The notes under the pieces were generated by a model, which was given only the letters and a program-made list of their open reading frames with translations, did not search any database and was not told the DNA's origin. This document shows, piece by piece, positions 16,601-24,359 of a stretch of 64,000 bases of DNA (the stretch's first letter is position 1; each line of letters starts with the position of its first letter). A program made the position numbers and the translations under genes. The stretch is from UBA7662 sp943369355 (lineage in GTDB: Bacteria; Bacteroidota; Bacteroidia; UBA7662): assembly GCA_943369355.1 (NCBI GenBank), contig CALRMX020000004.1, forward strand, positions 1 to 64,000, in the 5' to 3' direction.

Positions 16601-19571
16601 TTCCATCTAAGGTGATGTATGCAGCATCGTCGAAACGGAACATGGCCGGCACGGTTGCACTCAACGTAATGGGTATGCGTACATTCACCCCTACTGCTGG
16701 AAGTATGGTCACCCTTCGGTTGGGGCCTAAAGTTGGGTTCACACTGAAAACAATTGGGAATGTTTCGTTTTGCCCGTAAATGCTATCAATTAAGGTGAAG
16801 GTGGTGTTGCTCGAGAAATTCGACGTATTGATAAAACTAGCCGCAGCGGTGATACTCGCAAAATTACCATTCACCCCAATGGTGTAATTGCTCAATGCCG
16901 AAGGTACAATTCGGTAACGAAGCAGATTCGGCGGCGGTATGCTGCCTATCGGTGAAGTTCCCCCTCCACTCGGCGGGAAGGTGGATACTGTACCCGAATT
17001 ATTTAGTGTTGCAAAATAATACTCAATGGTGTCGCCGGGTTGGATGCCCCCAAGGAGCAAATAGTTGAATAAAAAAGTGTAGTTGATACCACTTTGCTGC
17101 GGAATTTGATCGACCGCAAAGTTGGCTTGTCCACGTTTGCGGAAATACATACGCGGACCATTCGTTCCACCTACAAGTCCTAGTGAATCGACTATGGTGA
17201 TTGAAATAGATCGATTATTCAAAGAAGTAGTATCGGTTAGCGGCACAACCGTGAACTGCGACTGTGAAGAACCTGTAAACTCGTAGGCACCTGGGTCGGG
17301 CGTAGTTGCCGAACGAAGTGCGCCTGTGATATCGGTAGCGATTTGACCCACAGGTCGGCCCAAATTATCTGCCTGCAGGCTGTTCGGGACTAACAAGGAG
17401 TCGGATTGAAATACTGGGTTTGAAAACACCGAATTGCTATCCACCCCAGTAGCTTGCTGCCATTGTTGAAGGCTCAAGTACGAAGCCGCTGGGGTAAGGA
17501 CCCGAAAAAGTGCCTGCTGAGTCACCGCGCCGGGCCGGAAATATACGTTTCGGTCGGCCACAAGTGTATCTCGGGTACTCGTGCCAGATACGGTGACGAG
17601 CGCAAAATTTGTGGGACTTGATGCCGATTCAGGGTAGGTAGTAATTACGTTATTGAGTAATTCGAGCTGAGCAAAATTTGACGTAGCGGCAGTACCTCCT
17701 TCAATCAAAATGCACGCTTGACTGGTGGATGTAGCCGTTGAGCGAGCCTGGAAGTACATTGAATTGTGCGCAATTTGAACGTAATCTGGCCCTCCTGCTG
17801 TAGCACCCACAATCTGAAACCCTGCCGTTATCGCAGTGGTGCCGCCATTATTACTGGTTTGGCCGGTGATTTCGTTGTTGAAAATAGCATTTGGTACCCC
17901 GGGCGCACCATTCAAATTGGTAAAGCTGCCACTGATTCTTGCCAGCGTTCCTATCCAACGATTCGAAGAAAACGAACAATTCGAAACGCCATTTACCACT
18001 AATGCAGCATCGCTATTAAAGGTCCCTAGAAATTCCCGGAAGGTATTGCCCGTAAAACTCAACAAACTTTGACCTGTAAGCTGAACAGCTGTTCCTAAAG
18101 CCCCTTCGAACGTATTTTGCAAAATCGCATTGTTTTCAGAAAAAACGGTATCCTGGTCAGTCAAGGCAAATGCCCGTGCAAAGCCTACAAAGCGATTACC
18201 GGTAATTTCGGCGCGAATACAGTTTTCGAGCAATACGGCCCGGTTGCTGGCATTGGTACTTAGCGAACTATCAATAAACACACACGAGTTGAGCTGTAAA
18301 TCGGCACCATTGCTCATCAATACCAAAGGTGTGGCGCTAGTAGGCGCCACACTTCGCACAAACGTGAGCTGCGACAAGCTTATTTGGTTCTCATTGGCAA
18401 TGGCAATGGTTGGTGCCTGAATACCTGTAGCAGAAGGATACAGCAATACACTGCTAACGCCTCCAGCCGACTGAAAGGTGATTCGAGAACCTGATCCGGG
18501 GATATTGCTCAATACAAAATTACTTCGGTATACGCCGGGCAATAAACTAAAGGTTACGTTACCAGCCACCCCACTGCAATTAATCCTATCGATAGCAGCT
18601 TGCAGAGTAACAAAATCGGCTGTTGAACTGCCTACGGTATATAATCCTGCTGATAATGGCACACAAATCGTACGTCGGATAGTATCGTTTGTATTCACTT
18701 GGTCGGCACTTCCATTTACCTGACTTATCCAAACTTCTAGCACACTGTCGTTTGCTGCAGGCAAGCTAAGCTGGCTGGTAAAACTCAAGGATGTAGACGC
18801 GAAGGTGTTCAGATTGGTCACGAAACTCTCCGTCACTACAGGTCGATTTCCTAATCGATAATTAAGCTGAATTTGAGCGATTGGATTCGACCCCAGGTTG
18901 GTCAAGTTCACGGTTACAGGCACGATTGCACCACTGGTAAATGGAAATGTTGGCGATACAAAATCTGTCAATCCCCCGTCGCGTTGTGCTAAACTCGCCA
19001 AATCAATCCCCAAGGTGCGCTGACCGGTACTAAAACTACCCGTAGCGCTAGAGGGGGTGGCAGCCGTTAAGGCGATATTGGTTCCAGTCCTCACATTGGA
19101 ACGTATAGAAAAACCATTGCCTGCTGTGCGAGCATCGTAGCTAATTTCGACGATCAACGACTTGGTAGAATCGTAAGGGAAGGCCGTGGTTAAGTCGATG
19201 GGGATATAGCCATTCGCCGTGACGCTAGGCACTACCAAGGTGTTTTGCAGACAAAGCGTCAAAGTTGGAAAAGTTGTGCTGGTAAAGGCGGTATCGTTGG
19301 TTTGCCCCATCCGCACGGTGAAGTTGCTATATGTACCACTACCCGAACCTGATGCACTCGCAAAATAAATTCGGGTGATGGCTCCCGAAGGCACAGCAGT
19401 TAAAAAATCACCCGGACGATAGAGGGTGGTAAGCCTGAGGGTAGTTGTAGCTGAAAAAGGCGACAGATTTGCCGCCGAATTAGGATTGAGTAAAGTAGTA
19501 TATTGTTGTGCGTGAACCGATAAGCCAAACATCAAGAATAGTCCGACTGCTACTGAAGTGAGTTTTTTCAT
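13650..19571 (-). CDS. Giant T9SS surface protein with beta-helix and lamin-tail-like domains
   Basis: About 1973 residues from ATG 19571 (MKKLTSVAVGLFLMFGLSVHAQ, a signal peptide); 19 in-frame codons upstream do not look real. Successive parts: an N-terminal beta domain; a CARDB-like Ig module (~210-300); a right-handed parallel beta-helix region (~305-760; FVTLQAAIDRINCSG, then many NNVF/GNRF-type rungs); a second beta-helix region (~890-1400; FASITAAASFINTSN); a lamin-tail-like domain (~1540-1680; LVISEMTYTRGG, AIEISNTSAEPRSLAGI); a further CARDB-like module; and a T9SS CTD (from ~1897: VRIYPNPTTDQVFVYLG). Beta-helices often bind or cleave polysaccharide, but no catalytic residues could be assigned. 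Adhesin-like function is inferred. Confidence 0.88.
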   Translation of the reverse strand: MKKLTSVAVGLFLMFGLSVHAQQYTTLLNPNSAANLSPFSATTTLRLTTLYRPGDFLTAVPSGAITRIYFASASGSGSGTYSNFTVRMGQTNDTAFTSTTFPTLTLCLQNTLVVPSVTANGYIPIDLTTAFPYDSTKSLIVEISYDARTAGNGFSIRSNVRTGTNIALTAATPSSATGSFSTGQRTLGIDLASLAQRDGGLTDFVSPTFPFTSGAIVPVTVNLTNLGSNPIAQIQLNYRLGNRPVVTESFVTNLNTFASTSLSFTSQLSLPAANDSVLEVWISQVNGSADQVNTNDTIRRTICVPLSAGLYTVGSSTADFVTLQAAIDRINCSGVAGNVTFSLLPGVYRSNFVLSNIPGSGSRITFQSAGGVSSVLLYPSATGIQAPTIAIANENQISLSQLTFVRSVAPTSATPLVLMSNGADLQLNSCVFIDSSLSTNASNRAVLLENCIRAEITGNRFVGFARAFALTDQDTVFSENNAILQNTFEGALGTAVQLTGQSLLSFTGNTFREFLGTFNSDAALVVNGVSNCSFSSNRWIGTLARISGSFTNLNGAPGVPNAIFNNEITGQTSNNGGTTAITAGFQIVGATAGGPDYVQIAHNSMYFQARSTATSTSQACILIEGGTAATSNFAQLELLNNVITTYPESASSPTNFALVTVSGTSTRDTLVADRNVYFRPGAVTQQALFRVLTPAASYLSLQQWQQATGVDSNSVFSNPVFQSDSLLVPNSLQADNLGRPVGQIATDITGALRSATTPDPGAYEFTGSSQSQFTVVPLTDTTSLNNRSISITIVDSLGLVGGTNGPRMYFRKRGQANFAVDQIPQQSGINYTFLFNYLLLGGIQPGDTIEYYFATLNNSGTVSTFPPSGGGTSPIGSIPPPNLLRYRIVPSALSNYTIGVNGNFASITAAASFINTSNFSSNTTFTLIDSIYGQNETFPIVFSVNPTLGPNRRVTILPAVGVNVRIPITLSATVPAMFRFDDAAYITLDGSPVNDTSSRIRLEANNALTGTAIIWLRGSNNLGNNNLIFRNLSFFGNGEAVTGHYAIYGGANTISTAGFGSNYQIWIQQNRFRRIAQGIYFRGLTTDPVDSIYILGNRFGDELATDTMRLRAIEMNTSTHTKIEGNKISTIICPLNTVSPAAIEAITGNVNLVIRNNEIRGIRNTSTTGITQGAYGINIGGTGVLIVNNVIFDLTTRNAGSTSTNQPAGIRLTGSGHKLYYNTVHLNGVHPDTSGEGASAALLLTGTNITGLDVRNNVFANTMSTASNANAYFAAIWISSAFSYAGSTFDHNGYYVANHPNNLVGRFGTLINQTLCPTLDDLAAVARQTNPSSDLQSVPYGPKTPPNFVGFNNLRPSPTIPTLLESGGEFITGIDTPNVDIVGNIRPGLGGSDPDIGAYEFTGIRATDALPPAIDSVLVSPFLAQCVPTTRVIQLWLRDESKIDSVWLFRAVNNGPRVRQLMSFVSGRADSGLWQTNVLPALPGDKVHVYVQANDSLGNLTPLKRIYTIRDAGLRLLSNQPDTLFNTTNGNLRLRGRSNIGGLVISEMTYTRGGVGGQTNYPAGFPTESSVTAIEISNTSAEPRSLAGIQLRIEGIKSYEMTLPNIVLDSQKVITIVGGIGVDNPQSGVYFFGAPSNTRSWYLSSDRVGVYLIDTSTQEVVDAVACRQYRWASYSPVLPQEAFNLLVTSASGQQLQGGDILPTTWDLNSQAIVSTLGTYNAQLNYNRGGYLWLNQASGQLVFNGSNADFMPAVSGNYILNFSANGCTLRDTFLITLNQPDLRIARILNPVAGSNVNGTANTVRVRIKNEGTVAVTTPFTVNYRAAGGSIFPTSSTVGLGAGDSTELTLAPSWTPTVGGPLQFCAFLNVIAADPNRTNDTLCITLNSTVSVDENSLANVRIYPNPTTDQVFVYLGDSKSDVKLEILDLFGRMVKTEQLSNQFNTISLVDLANGQYLLRLSSPHELRSMRLLVAR

Positions 19572-19721
19572 ATCAAATTTGGAATTGCTTTCATACCCTT
19601 TCAACCAATACAGGTGTTGCCATTCCAAATTGAATATCTCAGATTTTAGGCTGACGACAACGCGATTTTTTAAATTAATTGAAGTTTAATCTAAAAAATC
19701 AGGGCTAAAGCGCTATTGCTA

Positions 19722-20429
19722 TCAACAGCGCACGGTTTTTTTGAACTTCCCGTTCCATTTTGCTGCTGCCTTCTCGATATACGAAGGGGCTTCGGGCACT
19801 TTACAGGCTGTTCCACCCATATCTACCTGAATTTCACCCAAAGCATTACCGGCAGCAATGGCCTTGGCTCTCAACGAAGGCACATAGGTTCCTACAGCTA
19901 TCAAAAAGCTATTCATGGCATAGCGTACCCGGTTTTTGGATTTGTGCAGCGTTTTCACCACTCTGTCGATCAACATGGCTAATTCTCCCTCTGCAAAATG
20001 TGCCGAACGCCCAAGGGCTAACAAGCCGCCCAAGGTCGACCAGCCGCATACGGCAATCTGCTCTTTTTCGTCGTCGATCCATTTCATACCGAGTTTGTAA
20101 CCAAACTTACTCTCGGCAGCAACCCAGGCCACCGAATATTCCGAAAGCATATGCCAGTATGCCTGCTCGGCCCAATAGTCTAAATCCTGCTCGGTCATGG
20201 CCTCCTCGTCGGCGATGAGCCCAGCCAAATACATGGCGTCGCCGTTGCCGGTTTCATACAGGGCCAGCGAGAGGGCATAATCCTTTTTCACCCGTTTCAC
20301 GATGGTTTTCATATCGCCCACACGCACGCCAAAAAAAGGCTCACGCGCGCCATGATTCATCAGCACCTTCTTCATGGTGGGTGTACCCATCTTTTCGAGT
20401 TCTAATAAAATTCCATTGACGGTTTCCAT
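19722..20429 (-). CDS. DNA alkylation repair protein (AlkD-like HEAT-repeat)
   Basis: A 235-residue all-helical protein (EPFFGVRVGDMKTIVKRVKKDY, LDYWAEQAYWHMLSEYSVAWVAAES) of the AlkC/AlkD-type HEAT-repeat glycosylase family. These enzymes excise bulky or cationic alkylated bases without base flipping. Seven bases separate it from a second AlkD-type gene upstream on the same strand, so the two are probably translated from one mRNA. The sequences are clearly different, so this is not a recent tandem duplication. Confidence 0.8.
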   Translation of the reverse strand: METVNGILLELEKMGTPTMKKVLMNHGAREPFFGVRVGDMKTIVKRVKKDYALSLALYETGNGDAMYLAGLIADEEAMTEQDLDYWAEQAYWHMLSEYSVAWVAAESKFGYKLGMKWIDDEKEQIAVCGWSTLGGLLALGRSAHFAEGELAMLIDRVVKTLHKSKNRVRYAMNSFLIAVGTYVPSLRAKAIAAGNALGEIQVDMGGTACKVPEAPSYIEKAAAKWNGKFKKTVRC

Positions 20430-20436
20430 GGTCTAT

Positions 20437-21102
20437 CTAAAGATTTTTTAAGGCTTCTCGTTTACTTAAATTACTCAGCGGTGTTTCTTCCACAAATTCA
20501 ATCACCGCATTCGGGTTGCTGTAGGCGTATTGCCGAAGTGCCCAGCCAATGGCTTTTCGAATAAAAAATTCATCCCAATGCGCGTGTTGTGCGCACAACG
20601 AAAACAACAACTCCTGATCGGTTCTTACACCGTAACGCAGTTGGAAAAGCAAACAGGTGCGTACTTTCCAGAAGTTGTCGCTATTGCGCCAATCGGCTAT
20701 CCACGGATCGCGTAACTCGGGGTGCTCGGCTAGGTAGTCGCCTACCGTATGGCTGGCTAAAAAATCAACGGTATCCCACCACGATTTATGGGTAATCCAA
20801 TGCTCGCAATGCGCCAAAAAACCGTTTTCATCCACGATTTTTCGCCCTTTTTCGAGGAATTCCATGCCCACATACTGCCACTCGCGCTGAGGCTGTTCCC
20901 AACACCAATGGGCAACCGCCACCGGGTCGATTTTGGCGTTAATCAACTTTTTGTAAACGGCTTTCGACAAGGCCGAACGTTCAGGTTTCATCACCCCGTA
21001 AAACGGAAACAACTCCCGCATATAGGTGCTCATAGCTGCTGCCTGACTTGGGTCGGCGGCCTGCTCAAAGTCTTGTTTCAGCTCTAAAAGTAAAGGGTGC
21101 AT
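20437..21102 (-). CDS. DNA alkylation repair protein (AlkD)
   Basis: 221 residues, closer to classical AlkD. Recognisable segments are FPFYGVMKPERSAL near the N-terminus, then CEHWITHKSWWDTVDFLAS, NSDNFWKVRTCLLFQLRYG and FFIRKAIGWALRQYAYSNP. The Trp, Asp and Arg residues of these segments line the DNA-binding concave face in the family. It is the first gene of the two-gene alkylation-repair unit. No Ada-type regulator lies nearby. Confidence 0.9.
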   Translation of the reverse strand: MHPLLLELKQDFEQAADPSQAAAMSTYMRELFPFYGVMKPERSALSKAVYKKLINAKIDPVAVAHWCWEQPQREWQYVGMEFLEKGRKIVDENGFLAHCEHWITHKSWWDTVDFLASHTVGDYLAEHPELRDPWIADWRNSDNFWKVRTCLLFQLRYGVRTDQELLFSLCAQHAHWDEFFIRKAIGWALRQYAYSNPNAVIEFVEETPLSNLSKREALKNL

Positions 21103-21155
21103 GGAGCGACAATATACATCTTTCCATGCACCCCTGCATTTCGAATTCGTTGAAC

Positions 21156-22385
21156 TTAACGCCTGCGACGGGGCGGTCCCGGACGGCGGGTGGGTGGACC
21201 ACCACGCTTCTTTTGTTCGGGTGCCGGTGCCAAGGCCATGGTATCGAGCGGATACGGGTGGTCGAATACCGCGGGGATCACCTGCTTGATAAGCTTGTGG
21301 ATGTCGTCGAGGTATTCGATCTCCTCGGCATCACAAAACGACAGCGCAATTCCTTCGTTGCCTGCTCTACCTGTACGGCCGATGCGGTGTACGTAGGTTT
21401 CTGAAATGTTGGGCAACTCGTAATTGATGACGAAGGGTAACTCCTCGATATCGATGCCGCGGGCGGCTATGTCGGTGGCTACCAACACCCGCACTTTACT
21501 ATTTTTGAAATTGCCCAAGGCGGCTTGACGCGCGCCTTGCGACTTATTGCCGTGGATGGCTGCGGCGTTCACGCCTGCGCGTACAAGGTCTTTCACTACC
21601 CTGTCGGCACCGTGTTTGGTTCGGGTAAACACCAATGCGCTGGCAATTTGATATTCATCGCTTTTGAGTAAATGTAGCAGGAGCTTGCGCTTATCTTCTT
21701 TGCTCACGAAAAACACCTTCTGCACCACACGTTCGGCTGTACTCGAAACAGGGGCCACCGAAACTCGCACCGGGTTCCGGAGAATGGCGTCGCTCAACTT
21801 GACGATTTCGTTCGGCATGGTTGCCGAAAAAAACAAGGTCTGGCGGTCGGTTGGCAGTTTAGAAATGATGCGGCGTACGTCGTGAATAAAGCCCATGTCG
21901 AGCATACGGTCGGCTTCGTCGAGTACAAAATGTTTGATGTGGTTCAGATGAATGTAGCCTTGCTCCATGAGGTCGAGCAAGCGCCCCGGGGTAGCCACAA
22001 GTATGTCGATACCCCGCTTGAGGGCATCGGTTTGCGGGCGCTGTGAAACGCCGCCGAAAACTACCGCATGCTTGAGGCCCGTATTGCGGCCATAAGCTGC
22101 CATACTTTCGTCGATCTGTAAGGCCAACTCACGGGTGGGTGTAAGAATCAAGGCTTTAATGAGGCGGTCGTGCTCGCCTTGGCGGCGTGCCTGGTACAGC
22201 TGCTGCAAGATGGGAATGCTAAAAGCGGCGGTTTTGCCGGTACCGGTTTGTGCGGTACCCAAAACGTCTTTCCCTTCGAGGGCAGCCGGTATAGATTGTT
22301 CCTGAATGGGGGTTGGCTTTTCGTAGCCTTCCTGAATGAGCGCGTCTAAAATGGGCGCAATGAGATTGAGTGACGAAAACGTCAT
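21156..22385 (-). CDS. DEAD-box RNA helicase, RhlE type
   Basis: 409 residues. Motifs in order: Q motif (YEKPTPIQEQSIP), AQTGTGKTAAF, PTRELALQ, ATPGRLLDL, DEAD (VLDEADRMLDMGF), SAT, ALVFTRTKHGADR, VATDIAARGIDIEELPFVINYELP and HRIGRTGRAG. The C-terminal tail (KKRGGPPTRRPGPPRRRR) is short and basic, as in RhlE proteins acting in ribosome assembly and RNA decay, often at low temperature. A structured ~195-nt leader lies upstream and suggests post-transcriptional control. Confidence 0.95.
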   Translation of the reverse strand: MTFSSLNLIAPILDALIQEGYEKPTPIQEQSIPAALEGKDVLGTAQTGTGKTAAFSIPILQQLYQARRQGEHDRLIKALILTPTRELALQIDESMAAYGRNTGLKHAVVFGGVSQRPQTDALKRGIDILVATPGRLLDLMEQGYIHLNHIKHFVLDEADRMLDMGFIHDVRRIISKLPTDRQTLFFSATMPNEIVKLSDAILRNPVRVSVAPVSSTAERVVQKVFFVSKEDKRKLLLHLLKSDEYQIASALVFTRTKHGADRVVKDLVRAGVNAAAIHGNKSQGARQAALGNFKNSKVRVLVATDIAARGIDIEELPFVINYELPNISETYVHRIGRTGRAGNEGIALSFCDAEEIEYLDDIHKLIKQVIPAVFDHPYPLDTMALAPAPEQKKRGGPPTRRPGPPRRRR

Positions 22386-22580
22386 AAATAAGGTGATACC
22401 CCTTCGGTCCCCTGACCTGTGGGTTGTTTAAGATGTACTGCAGATGGAGGTGCGTGGCACGTCTATCCCGGGGAGGCAGGCGGATCAACCGTTGATCCTG
22501 TCCGCTGCACCATTAAAGAAGGAGGAATACTCCACCGGTTGACTTTCAGACTACCGCAAAGCGGCGTCGGGAGCAGTCAG
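22386..22580 (-). promoter_or_regulatory. Structured 5' leader of the DEAD-box helicase mRNA
   Basis: On the minus strand an exact -7 box TATATTTG (22594-22587) predicts a start near 22580, leaving ~195 nt of non-coding leader. The leader holds several hairpins: CCGC-TTT-GCGG, GGAG...CTCC, a perfect GGATCAA-CGG-TTGATCC, GTGC-CAC-GCAC, and GGGGACCGAAGGGG-rich sequence close to the start codon. It has no open frame of note. A cold-sensitive or autoregulatory element for the helicase is a reasonable inference. Confidence 0.55.
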
Positions 22581-22628
22581 ACGGTGCAAATATACGAAAA
22601 AAAGGTGAAAGCGGGCTATTGGTTGCCC

Positions 22629-23288
22629 TTAGAAGCAAACACCCAACTGAAATCCTACCAATACTCGCCCGTGCCGGCTAATGGCAGCGCCCGATTGTGT
22701 GCCTTTATCCCAAGAATATTCTCGCCTCAACGTAGGTACTGCATTGAACAGTACAAAAGGACTTAACTGAAAGATGGGGTAACGGGCAATAACGCCAAAT
22801 CGTAATCCCAATGTATTTGTAGCGAAAAAGTCTTCACTTGATTGGCCTCTGTACCAATTTATACTGTACGCTAAGGCTGCATCAACGGCTACTTCGAGTG
22901 TTTTTTCATTTTCCTCTTCTACCCATACCCTACATCCCAGCTGTGGTATGAGCGTATACAACATGCCCATGTAGTACCTATCCCAAAAAGGAAATAATGA
23001 CAATGAGGGATCTGATTCGAGCTTCTTACTAACCGTCATCCAGCTGTAGCTTATACCAGCATATGGATCAAACTTCTTGACTGACTTTTGAAGGCTATAG
23101 CTTGCCGTAACGCCGCCGATTAAACCACTATGGGTGCGGTCAATTAGCTCGAACCCACGGAGGAGTTCTCTTTCGCGGAGTAGATTAAATGAGCTTTGGT
23201 AGGCTACTAATACACGATTCAGCTTGTTTTGGGCACTTGACTCAGCAAACCAAAGGAGTAAACAAATGCAAATTGCCCGAAAAACCAT
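22629..23288 (-). CDS. Predicted outer-membrane beta-barrel protein
   Basis: 219 residues. A signal peptide (MVFRAICICLLLWFAESSAQ) is followed by alternating polar/hydrophobic strands (GLIGGVTASYSLQKS, YAGISYSWMTVSKK, LRFGVIARYPIFQLSPFVLF). The last residue is Phe (VGFQLGVCF), as is usual for BAM-assembled barrels. No specific family is recognised. It lies 42 bases downstream of another barrel gene on the same strand, and the helicase promoter starts just after its stop. Confidence 0.65.
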   Translation of the reverse strand: MVFRAICICLLLWFAESSAQNKLNRVLVAYQSSFNLLRERELLRGFELIDRTHSGLIGGVTASYSLQKSVKKFDPYAGISYSWMTVSKKLESDPSLSLFPFWDRYYMGMLYTLIPQLGCRVWVEEENEKTLEVAVDAALAYSINWYRGQSSEDFFATNTLGLRFGVIARYPIFQLSPFVLFNAVPTLRREYSWDKGTQSGAAISRHGRVLVGFQLGVCF

Positions 23289-23330
23289 AAACTAAGATAA
23301 GAAAACAACTGATTTAGTACTACGGCACCT

Positions 23331-24056
23331 TCATCGCCCAAACCAATCTTGCCAAGTTTCTTTTCCGAATTCATAACAATTCGACACATGCAGTACGGCA
23401 CTCACCACCAAACGTTGCTGAAACAAACGGGTATCTACCCAGGTAGAAGGTGGATCGGCGGGAAGCGTTAGTATGGGATTTTCGATGCTCAACGACCGAC
23501 GGGTGAGTACCTCACCGGGTACAAACTGATAAGTCAACCGGCTGGTCACGTATTTATTGATTCCGCGAAAGCCGATCGAAAGCGGGTAAGTGGTTTTTTG
23601 ATACGAGAATTGGTTCACCAAAGGCGTTTGATAATCCAACCACCTGAATTGCACCCCCACCGAAGCTTCCAGGCCAAGTGTGATTTGTTCGTAGGTAAAC
23701 AGCTTCCAAAGTGTGCCTGCCTCGAGCTGCATCTGCCTGAAAGTACCCAAACGGGTGATACTGGCGGGATCGAACAGCGGCAACCAAAATTCATCGGCGG
23801 CATAGTTGCGCTGGTACAGCAGCTGCTGACCGTAACCCACCGAAAACACGGCATCCCAACGGGGTTTTAGCGGTTGTACCCATTCGCCAGCAAGTCCCCA
23901 GCCCCAGCGGGTAGTGGTAACATCGTACCAATTCACATCTTGTTCGGGGGTGTTCACTTGCCGGAGCGGGGCGGGCGCATCGAACCGGACTTGAAAAAAA
24001 CCGCCCTGACCAGCTACACCAAGCGGCAATAAAAAGAGAAGGATAGTGAATTTCAT
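23331..24056 (-). CDS. Predicted secreted or outer-membrane protein
   Basis: 241 residues with a short signal peptide (MKFTILLFLLPLGVAGQ). The remainder has barrel-like strands (WGWGLAGEWVQPL, WDAVFSVGYGQQLLYQ, LGLEASVGVQFRWLDY, KYVTSRLTYQFVPGEV). The end (VVSAVLHVSNCYEFGKETWQDWFGR) has no terminal Phe strand, so an outer-membrane location is less certain than for its downstream neighbour. No family is recognised. Confidence 0.6.
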   Translation of the reverse strand: MKFTILLFLLPLGVAGQGGFFQVRFDAPAPLRQVNTPEQDVNWYDVTTTRWGWGLAGEWVQPLKPRWDAVFSVGYGQQLLYQRNYAADEFWLPLFDPASITRLGTFRQMQLEAGTLWKLFTYEQITLGLEASVGVQFRWLDYQTPLVNQFSYQKTTYPLSIGFRGINKYVTSRLTYQFVPGEVLTRRSLSIENPILTLPADPPSTWVDTRLFQQRLVVSAVLHVSNCYEFGKETWQDWFGR

Positions 24057-24359
24057 AGTCCGAATATATATAACTTTTCTATAATTCCAATACTATATAA
24101 AATACACTTAAAAGTTGATTTTCAGATATTTAAAAATCATCGAATAAAAATATACTATGACTTATTGCCATTAGTCTAATGCCTGATTTAGGCTCGAAAC
24201 CATTGTCGATGCAGGGTACCCAAAGAGCCTAGAACTCATTGAGTGTCGCCATTAGTACAAGCACCTCGAAAATTGAACCCTTATTCTCTCCCACCTCCTT
24301 AGCTGCAGTAGTTTTACATTTGCGGTGCTTCTCGGTGTGGTTCGCCTTACCTTTGCGGC
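24057..24359. other. 303-base divergent intergenic region
   Basis: The left ~120 bases are AT-rich (TATATAAC, AATAAAAATATAC) and would carry the promoter of the minus-strand gene. The right end holds the ABC-F promoter boxes. I see no open frame, tRNA or long repeat. Confidence 0.5.
24315..24355 (+). promoter_or_regulatory. Two -7 elements before the ABC-F gene
   Basis: TACATTTG (24315-24322) and TACCTTTG (24348-24355) both match TAnnTTTG. The first would give a ~31-nt leader; the second would give an almost leaderless message starting at the ATG at 24360. Confidence 0.55.
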
